Assembly: GCF_023053635.1 (NCBI RefSeq)
Contig: NC_086182.1
Location: forward strand, 4,923,001 to 4,987,000
Direction of reading: 5' to 3'
DNA: 64,000 nt
Source: Elgaria multicarinata webbii
Taxonomy: Eukaryota > Chordata > Lepidosauria > Squamata > Anguidae
In this document: piece by piece, positions 8,874 to 20,800 of the stretch
How positions within the stretch are numbered: position 1 is the stretch's first letter
Layout of the letters: each line of letters starts with the position of its first letter
Notes under the pieces: model-generated
Databases searched by the model: none
What the model was told of the DNA's origin: nothing
The model's input: only the letters and a program-made list of their open reading frames with translations
Made by a program: the position numbers and the translations under genes

Positions 8874-11800
8874 GTAGGTGGGAGTCTGGCGGAGAGCCAC
8901 AAAAGGGGGCTACTGGCCGGCCCAGAGGGTTTGGCAGGGGGCGACGCGGAAGGCTTTCAGGGTCTCTTGAATGCTTTGGCAAGGAGTTATGGGGAGGGCT
9001 GGAGGGCATGCAGGAAAAGTGGGATCTAGGGTGGGTCCAGTGAATAGTGAAGGAGCTGTAAACATATAGCCCTGCCCAGTTCTTCAAAACGTTCCTCTTC
9101 TGGGCAGGACTTGGCTTAAGCCCTCGGCTAAAACTGAGCTTAAGCATCTCTCCAACTGCCCTTGTTCACTTTGCGCCTTCCTTCTCCTCCCAACCCTCCC
9201 AGCTGTCACAATGGAACTGTAGGTTCCTTGGGGCTGGGACACGTCTCTCCCTTATGCTACCCTACAACGCCCCGTGAACGTCAGTGGCGCCATAGATGGA
9301 ATCACATGAACCGTGCCTGCTCTCAGGCTTTGGAGACTTCCATCAGACAAGACTCGTATATTACGGAGCATTTCTCCATGGTCAATGGTTGCAGTTAAAA
9401 AAAGAGGGCCGGAAGGGGGGTGGGACCCTTGAAGTACTTAAGATACCAACTTTGCAATCATGCGTGCTCCCCCGGGAGCAAGCCCCACTGAACACACTAG
9501 GACTTCCTTTTAAATAACCATGCGCATCGTCAATCCTGTACCAGATATTTCAAACCTATAGATGCTCATTGTATATAAAGCCCTGGCCTGTAGCTTGTTT
9601 TGACATGGAGAGAGAAAACAGGTAAAATAAGAAGCCGTTTTCTCAGTGCCGACCCTACCGTCGAGTAGAGGGGACAGCAGCAGATCCAGCCGCAGATTTA
9701 GAGTGTTCTGAAAGGGCAGCAAATTTAATGTTAATGTCTTATTATTACTGCATTTGTTTCCAGGGAGGGGCAGAGATGCTTGTGGGATTCCAACCCCCCC
9801 CCCCCAGGTGTCAAAATAACTTGGTGGGCCATTTGATGTTCCGTCTCGCCATCAAAATTGGGTACAGTGCTAAACCCGGTTGTACAGTTGCCTGTTTTTC
9901 TTCTCTTTTCTTTTTATTGATCCTGTTCAGTTCCTTTTACTAGCCCTGTGTATTTAATCGTACCCCAACTGAAGATATTAAGGGGCTTGTGGTTTTTATG
10001 CTGTGTGCGTGCATTAGGAAAAGTTTCACCTGCTAGATGTGTACATTTTAGGCTGATAACAGCACAGGAGCAGGGTTTGAAAAAAGCGAATTGATTCATT
10101 AACCCTAATCCACCCCCGTCTCCTGTCCCAGGGACGGTAATAATATTCAGCATAGATTATCTCACGTCGATTATCTCAGTGAGCCTTACAACAACCCTGT
10201 AAGATAGGTTGGCATTTTAATTCCTGTACTACAGGTACAGGGAGCTGAGGCTGAGAGTGAATAGTTTGCCTACATATAGCAAGTGCAAAGCAGAGGTAAA
10301 ATCTGAACTGGGACTTTGTAGCTCAGATTGGAGACGGTCAACAATTCAAAACCATTGAAAGAGTTCTTTCTTCCCTTAATAAATACATGGTTACTTTTGG
10401 CGAAACAGGCTTGGCAGGTTTTTGAAACAATGCAAGAACCTTCCAAACCTGTGAAAAGGAGATGAGTAGCCAACACCCACAATCAACAGCAATTCCTCTT
10501 GCCCGCCAGGCTGGTCTGTCTCCAGCCTCTGACGCTATGCCTGATACTGTCTTGGGTCCCTTTTGAAGATGTTCACGCCTCCATGCTGTATCCACAGAGC
10601 ACAGGTGTCTGGCCAGCACGTCCTGCCCCGTGCCCGGATCACTCTTTTGGCTCCCGTCACAAACCCCGATAAAGTGATCTGCGTTGGGATGAACTACGTG
10701 GATCATTGCCTGGAGCAGAATGTGAAGATCCCCAAAGAGCCGATCATATTCAGCAAATTCGCCAGCTCCATTGTGGGGCCCTATGATGACATCATCCACC
10801 CAGCGGAAAGCAGTGTAAGAAGGGTTCTCCTCTGGTAGGGCGTCAGTTTTCAAGGATGCAGGAGTGACCTCCCTGCGAAAGGTTCAGGCTGGGCCAGGTC
10901 CCCGCAGATAGACAGACAGAAGCTGGGAAGGCATCCTCCACCTGGCTCCTGGATACACAGAGCTCCTGGATACACAGAGCCACGTGCCCGCAAAACAGCC
11001 ATGGATCATTAATTTTCACTAAGGAATAAATGAAGTTCCTAGTCCATATGATGGCAGAAAAATACTTGGGAGAGTATGCATGGTACTTAGTGAAATCTCA
11101 GCCACCAGAAATGACCGCACATAATTTCAGTGCTCTGGAATAATTTCTCCCAGATCCTCTGCCCATACACTCCCTCCTCTTCATTCCCTCCCCTTTTACA
11201 TTTCTTCGGATAATACGGACCCAGCGCTGCAAAATAACTCATCTATGGCCATTGGCTTACGCCTGTGCCAGGTCTTTCCATGGTGCAGAATTTGGATGGT
11301 TTCCACTGTTTGTACAGAAACAAGTGGAAACTCCTTTGTAGTGGTTTATACAATTTCTGCCATTTATGTGGTTGCCTAGAAGCGCAGATTGTTTTGGCCA
11401 GCAATAGCACTGGTTGTATACAAGGATGTGACATTCCTGGTTCAGAGATTATTTTTTAAAAAACTGATCTGTGGCTGATATTCCACTGCTATGGTTTCAT
11501 CTTTTCTTTGAATACCATGGATCTATGGAAGCAAGCAATAATAATGATGATGATGATAATAACTGCTGCTGCTCTACCTCCAGCAGCAAAGTGTCTTGGA
11601 CTAGCCCTGCCTGAAGTGCAGGGGGAGGAGCCAGGGGGCGGAGCCTGGCAAGTCAGGGTGGCACTTGGTAGATAGGGCATAGCCTACCAGGGTCAGTCGT
11701 GGAGCAAAAGAGGTGGGCCTCACTGCCCAACACCTTGGTAAACTGCAGCAAGCTAAACTAAGAAGATGTATCTTCCTTGGCTGCCTGTATTTCATGTCTC

Positions 11801-14800
11801 TTTGGTCTCCTTGACACAGGGTGGAACATTTCCCTGCGAGCCTTCTTAGAGTTTCTCTACATGAGCGATTTATTTCATGCTCATGATTGGCCACCCACAG
11901 AAGTTTATGGTCCTTTCCATGACACATCCTGGAGGGTGATGGTATTTCCCGTGCCTTCCCCCAGTAATCTCGCATTAAAAAAGATCAAAGAACTTTTTGA
12001 AAAGATCTGTTTAAAATCCACTATTTAAAATTCTCTGTTGCGCTAAAAATTCTCACGGGATATCCCCCGTGTGTAAAGTTGGCATTGGTCTATAATACAG
12101 CCACTAGATGATGCTGTTTCATTGAGCTTGATGGAGAGGGGAAGTTTTCAATTACAAATCACGTGGTCGTGGTTGGTCACCCATCTAAAGAAGCCCATAG
12201 CGTACATGGAAAAACTTGAGAGAGAGAAAAAGCCTGCTAAGGCTGTGGGTTTTTTTCTTTAATATGGAGACATCCTTAGTCAGTCACTGGTCTCTCCAGT
12301 GCCAAGACGGAAGCTCAACACTGCCTGTTTCCTCTTCTAGGAAGTCGACTGGGAAGTGGAGCTGGCCTTTGTCATTGGGAAGAAAGGAAAACACATCCAG
12401 GTAACTCTAAAGTCAGCGGTGGGAAACTGGGAACGAACTCAAAAACGTGCCTTTGCATCTTTGTTTTGTTCTTGTAAGTCACTTTTTCCCAGGTGACCAG
12501 GGCAGGCAGCTCCGAGATGAATAGTGTTACCCTAGGCAGTGCAACTTGCTACTCTTGAATACTAGAGCTGTGCACGGACCCCCCGATCCTCTCTGGATCC
12601 CGATCTGCAACTTCCGGATTGGGTCCACTCCGCCCCGTGTTGATCCGCTCTGATCCTCTGTGGGGCTCCAGATCCGGATCGGGGCTCCGTGTTTCCCCCC
12701 ACCATAGACGGCGGCGCCAGGTAAGGCCCCGTTGCGTTCCGCCGCCGGCTGTTTGAGGCCTCGGTTTGAGGCTGTTTGAGGCCTCAGTTGAAGCCGCTGC
12801 TGGAACGCGACGGAGGCAGGTAAGCCCCCCCTCCCCGCTGCCCCCTTACCTGGCTCTGCCGCCGTTACCACACGGATTGCGGCGGCGCCAGGTAAGCCCC
12901 CCTCCCGCCACACTTACCTTTTTTTCGGAGCTCTGGATCGAGGCGAAGGATCCACTTCGTCTCGATCTGCAGCTCCCTCGACCTGATCTATCTCCGCCTT
13001 TGTCAGAGGCAGATCACGCCGCTTCGCTATTGATTCTAAGAACCGAAGCGAAGTGGAGCAGAGCCCTACTGAATACGGGGCTATAGGACTGCTGCTTAAA
13101 ATTGCTTTTATTTGTTAAGATACTTCTATTTGGCTTCTTATATTAACATCCTTAAGCTGTTGACATTTAATTACAATGTAATAGCCCAAATAAAACATTA
13201 AAAATGTTACAGTGCTAAATAACAATAGTGTATTAACAGAGCCCCTCATAGGTCATGGAAAGCCTGTGTAAACAGGTGTGTTTTCAAGAGGTGCTTCAAA
13301 CTTGCCACTGTTGAACCACACGTGGGTGAGCGTTCCAAAGGGTGGGTGCCACCACTGAAGAGGCCCACTTACATATCACTACCTGGCAATGTTCTGTTGG
13401 CCACGGAACGGCCAGTAAGCTCTCCTTGAAAGATTCCAGTTCCGGGGACCACCCACCCGTAGTGTTTCTATCTTGTCAGGATTCAGCTTCATTTAGTTAG
13501 CCATCCGGTCCATCACTGCATCCAGGCACCAGACATGTCCTCTCCCGATTCAGATGCCACAGAAATCCCCAAATCTCCTAATGAATGATAAAATCCAAGT
13601 GCAGCATTGCATCTATTGCTCATTACCACCACTGGGGTCCTTGGTGCTTTGCAGATTTTTGTAAATAAAACAGACCCATCTGTTCCCCGGAAGAGTTTAC
13701 AGTCTGAATGGCGGCGAGAGGGAGGGAAGGGCAAGGCGACAGGATGAAAGCACAAAGAGGAGGCAGGAGATCAGGAAGGGATGGGGGAACCCCAAGGTTC
13801 ATCTTCCCGTTGGGGGGCGAGGACCGAAGCATCCCAGAGGAAAGGGCGGTGTTACCACGTGCCCTCGTCCGGGCCGGTCATGTTCAGGAAGTGTGCACGA
13901 AGAGCACGTATCCTCCATGCCTCTAGCCTAGAGTCGGCAGGAATTGGGGTGCTTGAGTCGGGAAAAGGAAGGGCTCAGAAACTGGGCTCTGTAAAGCAGG
14001 CGTCCCCAGCCTTTTTGGGCCCCTGGGCACATCTGGGAATTTGAGACCCTGCTGTGGGCACCACCACAAAATGCCCCATCGACGGAGCGTTGCTTTGGCC
14101 TCAACCCGTCGCGCTGATGGATCTTATGGTTCGCTTGGTGCCTACAGCGTACTCCTTTCGTTGCCAGCTGAAGACCTTTTTATTTTCTCAGTATTTATTT
14201 ATTTATTTATTACATTTCTATACCGCCCAATAGCCGAAGCTCTCTGGGCGGTTCACAAAAATTAAAACCACAATAAAACAACCAACAGGTTAAAAGCACA
14301 ATTACAAAATACAGTATAAAAAGCACAACCAGGATAAAACCACGCAGCAAAGTTGATATAAGATTAAAATACAGAGTTAAAACAGTAAGATTTAAATTTA
14401 AGTTAAAATTAAGTGTTAAAATACTGAGAGAATAAAAAGGTCTTCAGCTGGCGACGAAAGCAGTACAGTGTAGGCGCCAGGCGGACCTCTCTGGGGAGCT
14501 CATTCCACAACCGGGGTGCCACAGCGGAGAAGGCCCTCCTCCTAGTAGCCACCTGCCTCACTTCCTTTGGCAGGGGCTCACGGAGAAGGGCCCCTGTAGA
14601 TGATCTTAAGGTCCGGGCAGGTACATATGGGAGGAGGCGTTCCTTCAGATAACCTGGCCCCAAACCGTTTAGGGCTTTAAATGTCAATACCAGCACTTTG
14701 AATTGGGCCCGGACCTGGACTGGCAGCCAATGAAGCTGGAAAAGGACTGGCATAATATGATCTTGCTGGCCAGTCCCTGTTAGTAAATGGGCTGCCCTGT

Positions 14801-17800
14801 TTTGTACCAGCTGAAGCTTCCGGACCGTTTTCAAAGGCAGCCCCACGTATAACGCATTGCAGTAATCCAAGCGAGAGGTTATCAGAGCATGGATAACTGT
14901 AGCTAGGCTATCTCTGTCCAGATAAGGGCGTAGTTGGTATATCAACCTAAGCTGATAAAAGGTGCTCTTTGCCACTGAGTTCACCTGTGCCTCAAGTGAC
15001 AGTTCTGGATCCCAGAGCACCCCCAAACTACGGACCCGATCCTTTAGGGGTAGTGCAACCCCGTCCAGGACAGGGCAAACATCACCTCGCCGGACAGATG
15101 AACCACCCGCTAACAGTACCTCCGTCTTGTCTGGATTGAGTCTGTTTGTTAGCCCTCATCCAGTCCATTACCGTGCCCAGGCACTGGTTCAGAACAGTCA
15201 CTGCCTCACCTGGGTTTGATGAAAAGGAAAGGTAGAGCTGGGTATCATCTGCATATTGATGACACCTCAGTCCACATCTCCGGATAACCTCCCCCAGCAG
15301 CTTCATGTATATGTTAAACAGCATAGGGGATAAGATAGAGCCCTGCGGCACCCCATGGCTTAGGAGCCACGGCACAGAGCAATAATCCCCCAGCAACACC
15401 TTCTGGAATCGGCCATCCAAGTAGGAGCGGAACCACTGCAACGCAGTACCTCCAACTCCCAGCTCAGACAACCTATCCAGAAGGATACCATGGTCGATGG
15501 TATCGAAGGCCGCTGAGAGGTCCAGGAGAACCAACAGGGTTGCACTCCCCCTGTCTCTCTCCCGACAGAGGTCATCCCACAGGGCGACCAAGGCAGTTTC
15601 CGTTCCAAAACCAGGCCTGAAACCCAATTGAAATGGATCTAGATAATCCGTTTCATTCAAGAGTGCCTGGAGTTGTCCTGTAACCACCCGCTCAAGCACC
15701 TTGCCCAGGAAGGGGATATTAGCCACCGGCCTGTAGTTGTTAACATCCTCTGGGTCCAGGCTAGGCTTCTTCAGGAGTGGTCTAATTACTGCCTCTTTTA
15801 AAGTTTAATTTAACTTAAACTTTGCTGTTTTAATTCCATATTTTAACCTATATCAATTTTTGCTGTGTGGTTTTAATCCTGGTTGTGCTTTTTATATTGT
15901 ATTTTGTATTCGTGTTTTTAAATTGTTGGTTGTTTTTATGCTCTTCATGGTTTTAATTTTTGTAAACCGCTCAGAGAGCTTCGGCTACTGGGCGGTATAA
16001 AAATATAACAAATAAATCAATAAACCTTCGGCTGCGTTTTATATATGCCACTTTTAAGTGGAATGTTATTTGGATGTATGGTTTGCTTTCGTTGAAGGCC
16101 ATGTATTATTGTTAGAACATTGTATGCATTTCCTGTGTATCCATTGCTAAGGGTACATACAAATCCATGTGCGCATATTAACAAGAGGGGCAGGTTTTTT
16201 GGGTGGGTGGGTGCCTGTGGACACCACATTGGGGACTCCTGCTCTAAAGAATTAATCTGTCCACACACCATGGTCAGCAGCTGGGGGCCTCCTCTGCAGT
16301 GCGCCCCCTCCTCATTTGTGGCATTCCCTGCCTGGAAAGGCCTATGTGGCCACATCACTGTGTGCCTTCCAGGATCCGATGAACCTCTAGTTATTTAAAG
16401 AGGCTTTTGAGGGAAGCTGAACCCATCATTGATCGTTTCCTGATTCTATGATTACAATGGCATGGTGTTTTTGTCATTGTCTGTGCTGAGTTCTCCGCAG
16501 TGGAATAAAAGCAGGACAGGCATTTTTCAAACAACGGAAGACACAGAGTGGGGTGGAAGTGAGTGAAAGAATCCTAGAATAGTAGAATTGGAAGGGGCCT
16601 CTGAGGCCATCAAGCCCAACCCCCTGCTCAATGCAGGAATCCACTTTAAAGCATCCCTGATAGATGGCTGTCCAGCTGCCTCTGGAAGGCCTCTAGTGTG
16701 GGAGAGCCCACAACCTCCCTAGGTAACTGATTCCATTGTCGTACTGCTCTAACAGTCAGGAAGTTTTTCCTGACATCCAGCTGGAATCTGGCTTCCTGTT
16801 ACTTGAGCCCATGATTCCATGTCCTGCACTCTGGGAGGATCGAGAAGAGATCCTGGCCCTCCTCTGTGTGACAACCTTTCAAGTGGTTGAACTTTTCAAG
16901 ATGCTGGGTCTAATTCTGCCCTTCTCCTCTCCCCAGGAGTCGGACGCCATGGGCCACGTTGCCGGGTTCACGGTTGCCCATGACGTGAGCGCCAGAGACT
17001 GGCAGATGAAGAGGAACGGGAAGCAGTGGCTTCTGGGGAAAACCTTTGACACCTTTTGCCCGCTGGGGCCAGCTCTCGTTACCAAGGACGCTGTGTCAGG
17101 TTTGGAAGCTAGCAGTTGGGTTGTTGTTCTCTCCCTGTTTTTCACTCTTGAGGAAAGGACGAGGCGGCCTTCGCCCAGGCTCCCAGCTGCTGCACGTAAA
17201 ATGGCTGAGCCCCTTGCACCCTCTTGGGCAGTCCGGAGCCTCCTGAGGCCCACTGAGGCTGTCTGACTGAACCCCCAAGCAGTTTCCTCCCTCCTTCCTG
17301 TACCAACGTCCCCCTCCCCAACTTCGACTCCTCCTGGCCACGACTCCCCCCCCACCTGCTCTTCCTGTCCACTTGGCCTTCTCCTTGCCTCAGTCTTCCC
17401 TCGCCCCATTTCCCTCCCCCCTTCTTCTGCCTGGGCAGGGCTGTGCGTGCAGCCCTCCCCTCCCCAGGCACATGTCAAGCTGTGCTCCTCCTCCTCCTCC
17501 TCTTCCTCCCTGGCCTGACTCGCAGGGCATGAGGGCCCCAGCAGCGTCTCCTCTGCACCACATCAGAGTTGGCTGCCCTTGCAGGAAGTGTGGCCGGCTG
17601 TGATAGTGCCAGGTTGGAGACCCGAGTGCTTAGGCCAGCGCTTGCGCCACTGTGGGCAAGCCAGGAGCACAGCCTCACCTGAACCAGGAGGGAGAAGGCG
17701 GCCCAGCCATACTGCCCGACTGGCAGGCAGCCAGGCACGTGCCTGGTGTGGGCAGGAGCGCGCTGTCTAGCACTAGCTTATATATGACCCCATGTTGCCC

Positions 17801-20800
17801 ATCATCAAGTTAGCATCTGGACAGCAGACCCAGTGAGCTCAGGTCATAACCTTCCCTGCTGTGGTGAGATGTTATATTTCTATTCAAATTATAGTTGTTA
17901 TTCCAAAATTTGCAAATGGATGCCCCCCTTTGTCCTCTTTTGGCCATGCGGAAGCGGCCACCCAGGTATCTTTGGAGCGGCATTCTCTCTCTCGTTTGGG
18001 ATTTCCCTTTGCTCTACATCTCTCTCGTTATACTCTAGACCCTCACAATCTGGGGATCCGTTGCCGAGTGAATGGGGAGCTTGTCCAGAACAGCAGCACC
18101 AATCAGATGATCTTCAAAACGGAGGCGCTTGTCGCGTGGGTCTCCCAGTAAGTCGTTCCTCCTCCGCCCCATCCTGCCCAGGCCCCAATTCAGTTTTGAC
18201 CTTGGAATGCCCTTCCTTCAATAGAGAATGCCCTCCCCCACACCAGCCGGTCAGATCCAAGGAGAAGGTCTTCACTCTAGATCCTTGCAATTAGAAAAGT
18301 GAGCTCAGTCCTTGCAAAGAACAGGGCTTTGACGGTGGTTGCCCCAGGGCTCAAGAATGATCAGTGCACCTCCCATTGGGAACAGTAGAAGATGCCTGTT
18401 GCAGGACTGCTTTTATTTATTTCACAGTATTTATGTATCCCTTACATTAAAGAAATTTCCAAGTGATGTACAGAAAACAAGTCTTCATACACAGGACAAA
18501 ATTTCCTTGCCTGTTGTAAAGGTGTGTTTTCAGTAGGGCTGCGCTCTGCTTCTCTTCAGGTTGGAGAAGCAGAAGCGGATCGGGGTGCTTTGCCTCCCCT
18601 TAAGGCGGAGGTGAAGAGGATCGGGGGGGGGCAGTGGAGTGTCGCAGAGTGGATCGAGATGAAGGTGGATCCTTCGCCTCGATCCGGAGCTTTGGAAAAA
18701 AGGTAAGGGGGCACTGCTGTCGCCCATGCGGCGATGGCAGCAGAGCCAGGGAAGGGGGGGTCTCACCTGGTCTGTCGCGGCCCGTCGCCAGCTTCACTAG
18801 AGCCCGCAGCTCAACCCAGCCTACAGTCCCAGGTTGAGCTGTGAGCTCTAGTGAAGACGGCAACGGGCCGCGATGGACGAGGTAAGTGGTGTGTGCAAGT
18901 GGGGGTTTACCTGGCCCTGCCGCCGTCGCCCATGCGGCGATGGCAGCGGAGCCAGGTAAGGGGCAGGGGGGAAGGGTCTTACCTGTGTCTGGCCTCAGTC
19001 CGGCGGTGGCTTCAACTGAGCCCGAGGACTCAAACTGGAAGACCAGGCCGTGGCCTGGTCTTCCTGTTCGAGTCCTCGGGCTCAGTTGAAGCCGCCGCCA
19101 GACGGAGCTCTGCAGCGAAGTGGACCACTGGCGAATCGGCGCGCAGCGGACCCGATCTGGAAGTTGTGGATCGGGATCTGAAGCGGATCGGGGGGTCCGT
19201 GCACAGCCCTAGTTTTCAGTAGGTGCCAAAAACCCCGGGAGTGTTGGTACTTGTGGTGACAGGGAGTTCCAGAGAGCTCCTGTGATGGACTGGTCCTCCA
19301 AAAACATGGGTACCACCAGGAGGATATCTCCTGATGAGTACAGCAAGCAAGGTTGTTTTATGATGGTTTTAATTTTTGTGAACCGCCCAGAGAGCTTCGG
19401 CTATTGGGCGGTATAAAAATGTAATAAATAAATAAAGTAGGCCAGTAGGGGATCAGGCATCTCAAGGGCAAGACTGGTGTGGGCAGGAATTCTATGGGAG
19501 TACAGTATGTGGTACCAGGCAAAGAATTCAAGTTCCAGGGAATTTCCGCTTTCATGTTAAAAACGTTAGAAGTAAATTTCTAGTTCTTATGGGTGGCAGT
19601 GTGTGGCCAATGGCAGCTGAAGTCACAGAAGCCAAAATGGGGGACGAATAAGATTGCAATTGGCTGCGGGGCGAGGACTGGGTGCCTGCTGAGGCCACTG
19701 TCTGTCTGGATGAGCAGCAAAACCAAAATAAACTCTGCGAAGGGAAGAAGTCATGCAAATCTGCTGTTTCAATACTTTTATACAGGTTGCAGAATTCAGG
19801 ATTTCTTGGTGCAGAACCTAGGTTGGTTGGGTGCTGAATACTTGTGTTATGCATTTACTTGCAATATTTGCAACCCACTTTTCAGCCTGAAAACAAGCCT
19901 CCAAGATAACAGAACATTAAGACTCAATAAGGTGTTTTTTTAAAAAAAAGGGTTTGGTGACTGATGAGTACAGCACACGGTGGGGAAGGAGGTAAAATGT
20001 CCTCCTCTCGGATGTTACTGCTCTTGGGTAACATCTAGGCTGGGTCCTGACTCTCGGCGGCTGCTTTACAGTCTCTTGATTTGAGTGGGATTTAAGTAGC
20101 CTGAGTGCAGGATTGGCAGCTCAGCTAGCTAGCTAAATCAAGCCACTGGACTGTCTGAAGCATCTTGAGGAATGCTGCTGCCATTAATCTGTTGGAGCTG
20201 CTGTTCCCCGCTGCCTCCATTTCGTCGTGATTTCCCTCCTTTTGCAGGCACAGAACCGCTTCCACGTAAGTCCTTTCCTTATGTGCGTAGGCTGAAGTGT
20301 GGTGGCCAGAGTCGGGGCAGTGCCCTCATTCAAACACACATGCATACGGTGTGGGGTGCTGCTCCCTCCCCCATCTGTGTCAGGGCTGGGGGCACAAGTA
20401 AGCCCTCCCAATGTTGATGGAGTGCAACTCCCATCAGACCTAGCCAGCCCGGGCCAACAGTGCAGGACGATGGGAGATGCACACGGTCTGGAGGGCCACA
20501 TATTCAGTGGTCCCCATCCCTGGCTTACGTGCTGGAAAAGGGGCACATAATGTTTGAGACTCCCACACGAGGCCTTTCCGCTGGCCAAGCACAACTGGTT
20601 TGACATTGCTCCTCCGCCATGTGCTCTGGGAACCCTTTCTAAATCGTCTCTTGACAGGTTCATCACCCTGTACCCAGGAGATGTCTTCCTCACAGGGACC
20701 CCGCCCGGCGTTGGAGTTTTCCGGAAGCCCCCCGTCTTCCTCAAGGTGAGTGCTGTTCCCAGTTAATGTTCCCAGTTCCGTCGGCACCTGCTCGCATTAG

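Larger units (their letters stand above)
13997..16241. mobile_element. hAT-type element carrying nested L2 insertions
   Basis: Left end CAGGCGTCCCCAGCCTTTTT; right end, read inward on the other strand, CAGGAGTCCCCAATGTGG. Both are typical hAT termini. Target duplication CTGTAAAG (13989-13996) against CTCTAAAG (16242-16249), 7 of 8. Only about 140 bp at the left and 220 bp at the right belong to the element; the middle is a sense L2 that is itself split by an antisense L2. Confidence 0.75.
18410..19330 (-). repeat. L2 LINE fragment, antisense, split by foldback element
   Basis: The pieces 18410-18533 and 19212-19330 are the antisense L2 3' end (GTGATGTACAGAAAACAAGT; CAGGGAGTTCCAGAGAGCTC). They become contiguous when the insertion at 18534-19211 and one copy of its 8-bp duplication are removed. 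Confidence 0.6.

Noticed and set aside
8340-8900. 186-codon minus-strand open frame
   Set aside because: It is antisense to the FAHD2A start exon and follows from the GC-rich composition there.
12721-12900. True FAHD2A alternative exons at the CAG|GTAAG words
   Set aside because: The words lie inside a repeated mobile element, there is no conserved reading frame, and the protein is complete without them.
16879-17478. 199-codon minus-strand open frame
   Set aside because: Antisense to FAHD2A exon 4 and the purine-rich complement of intron 4; no domain.
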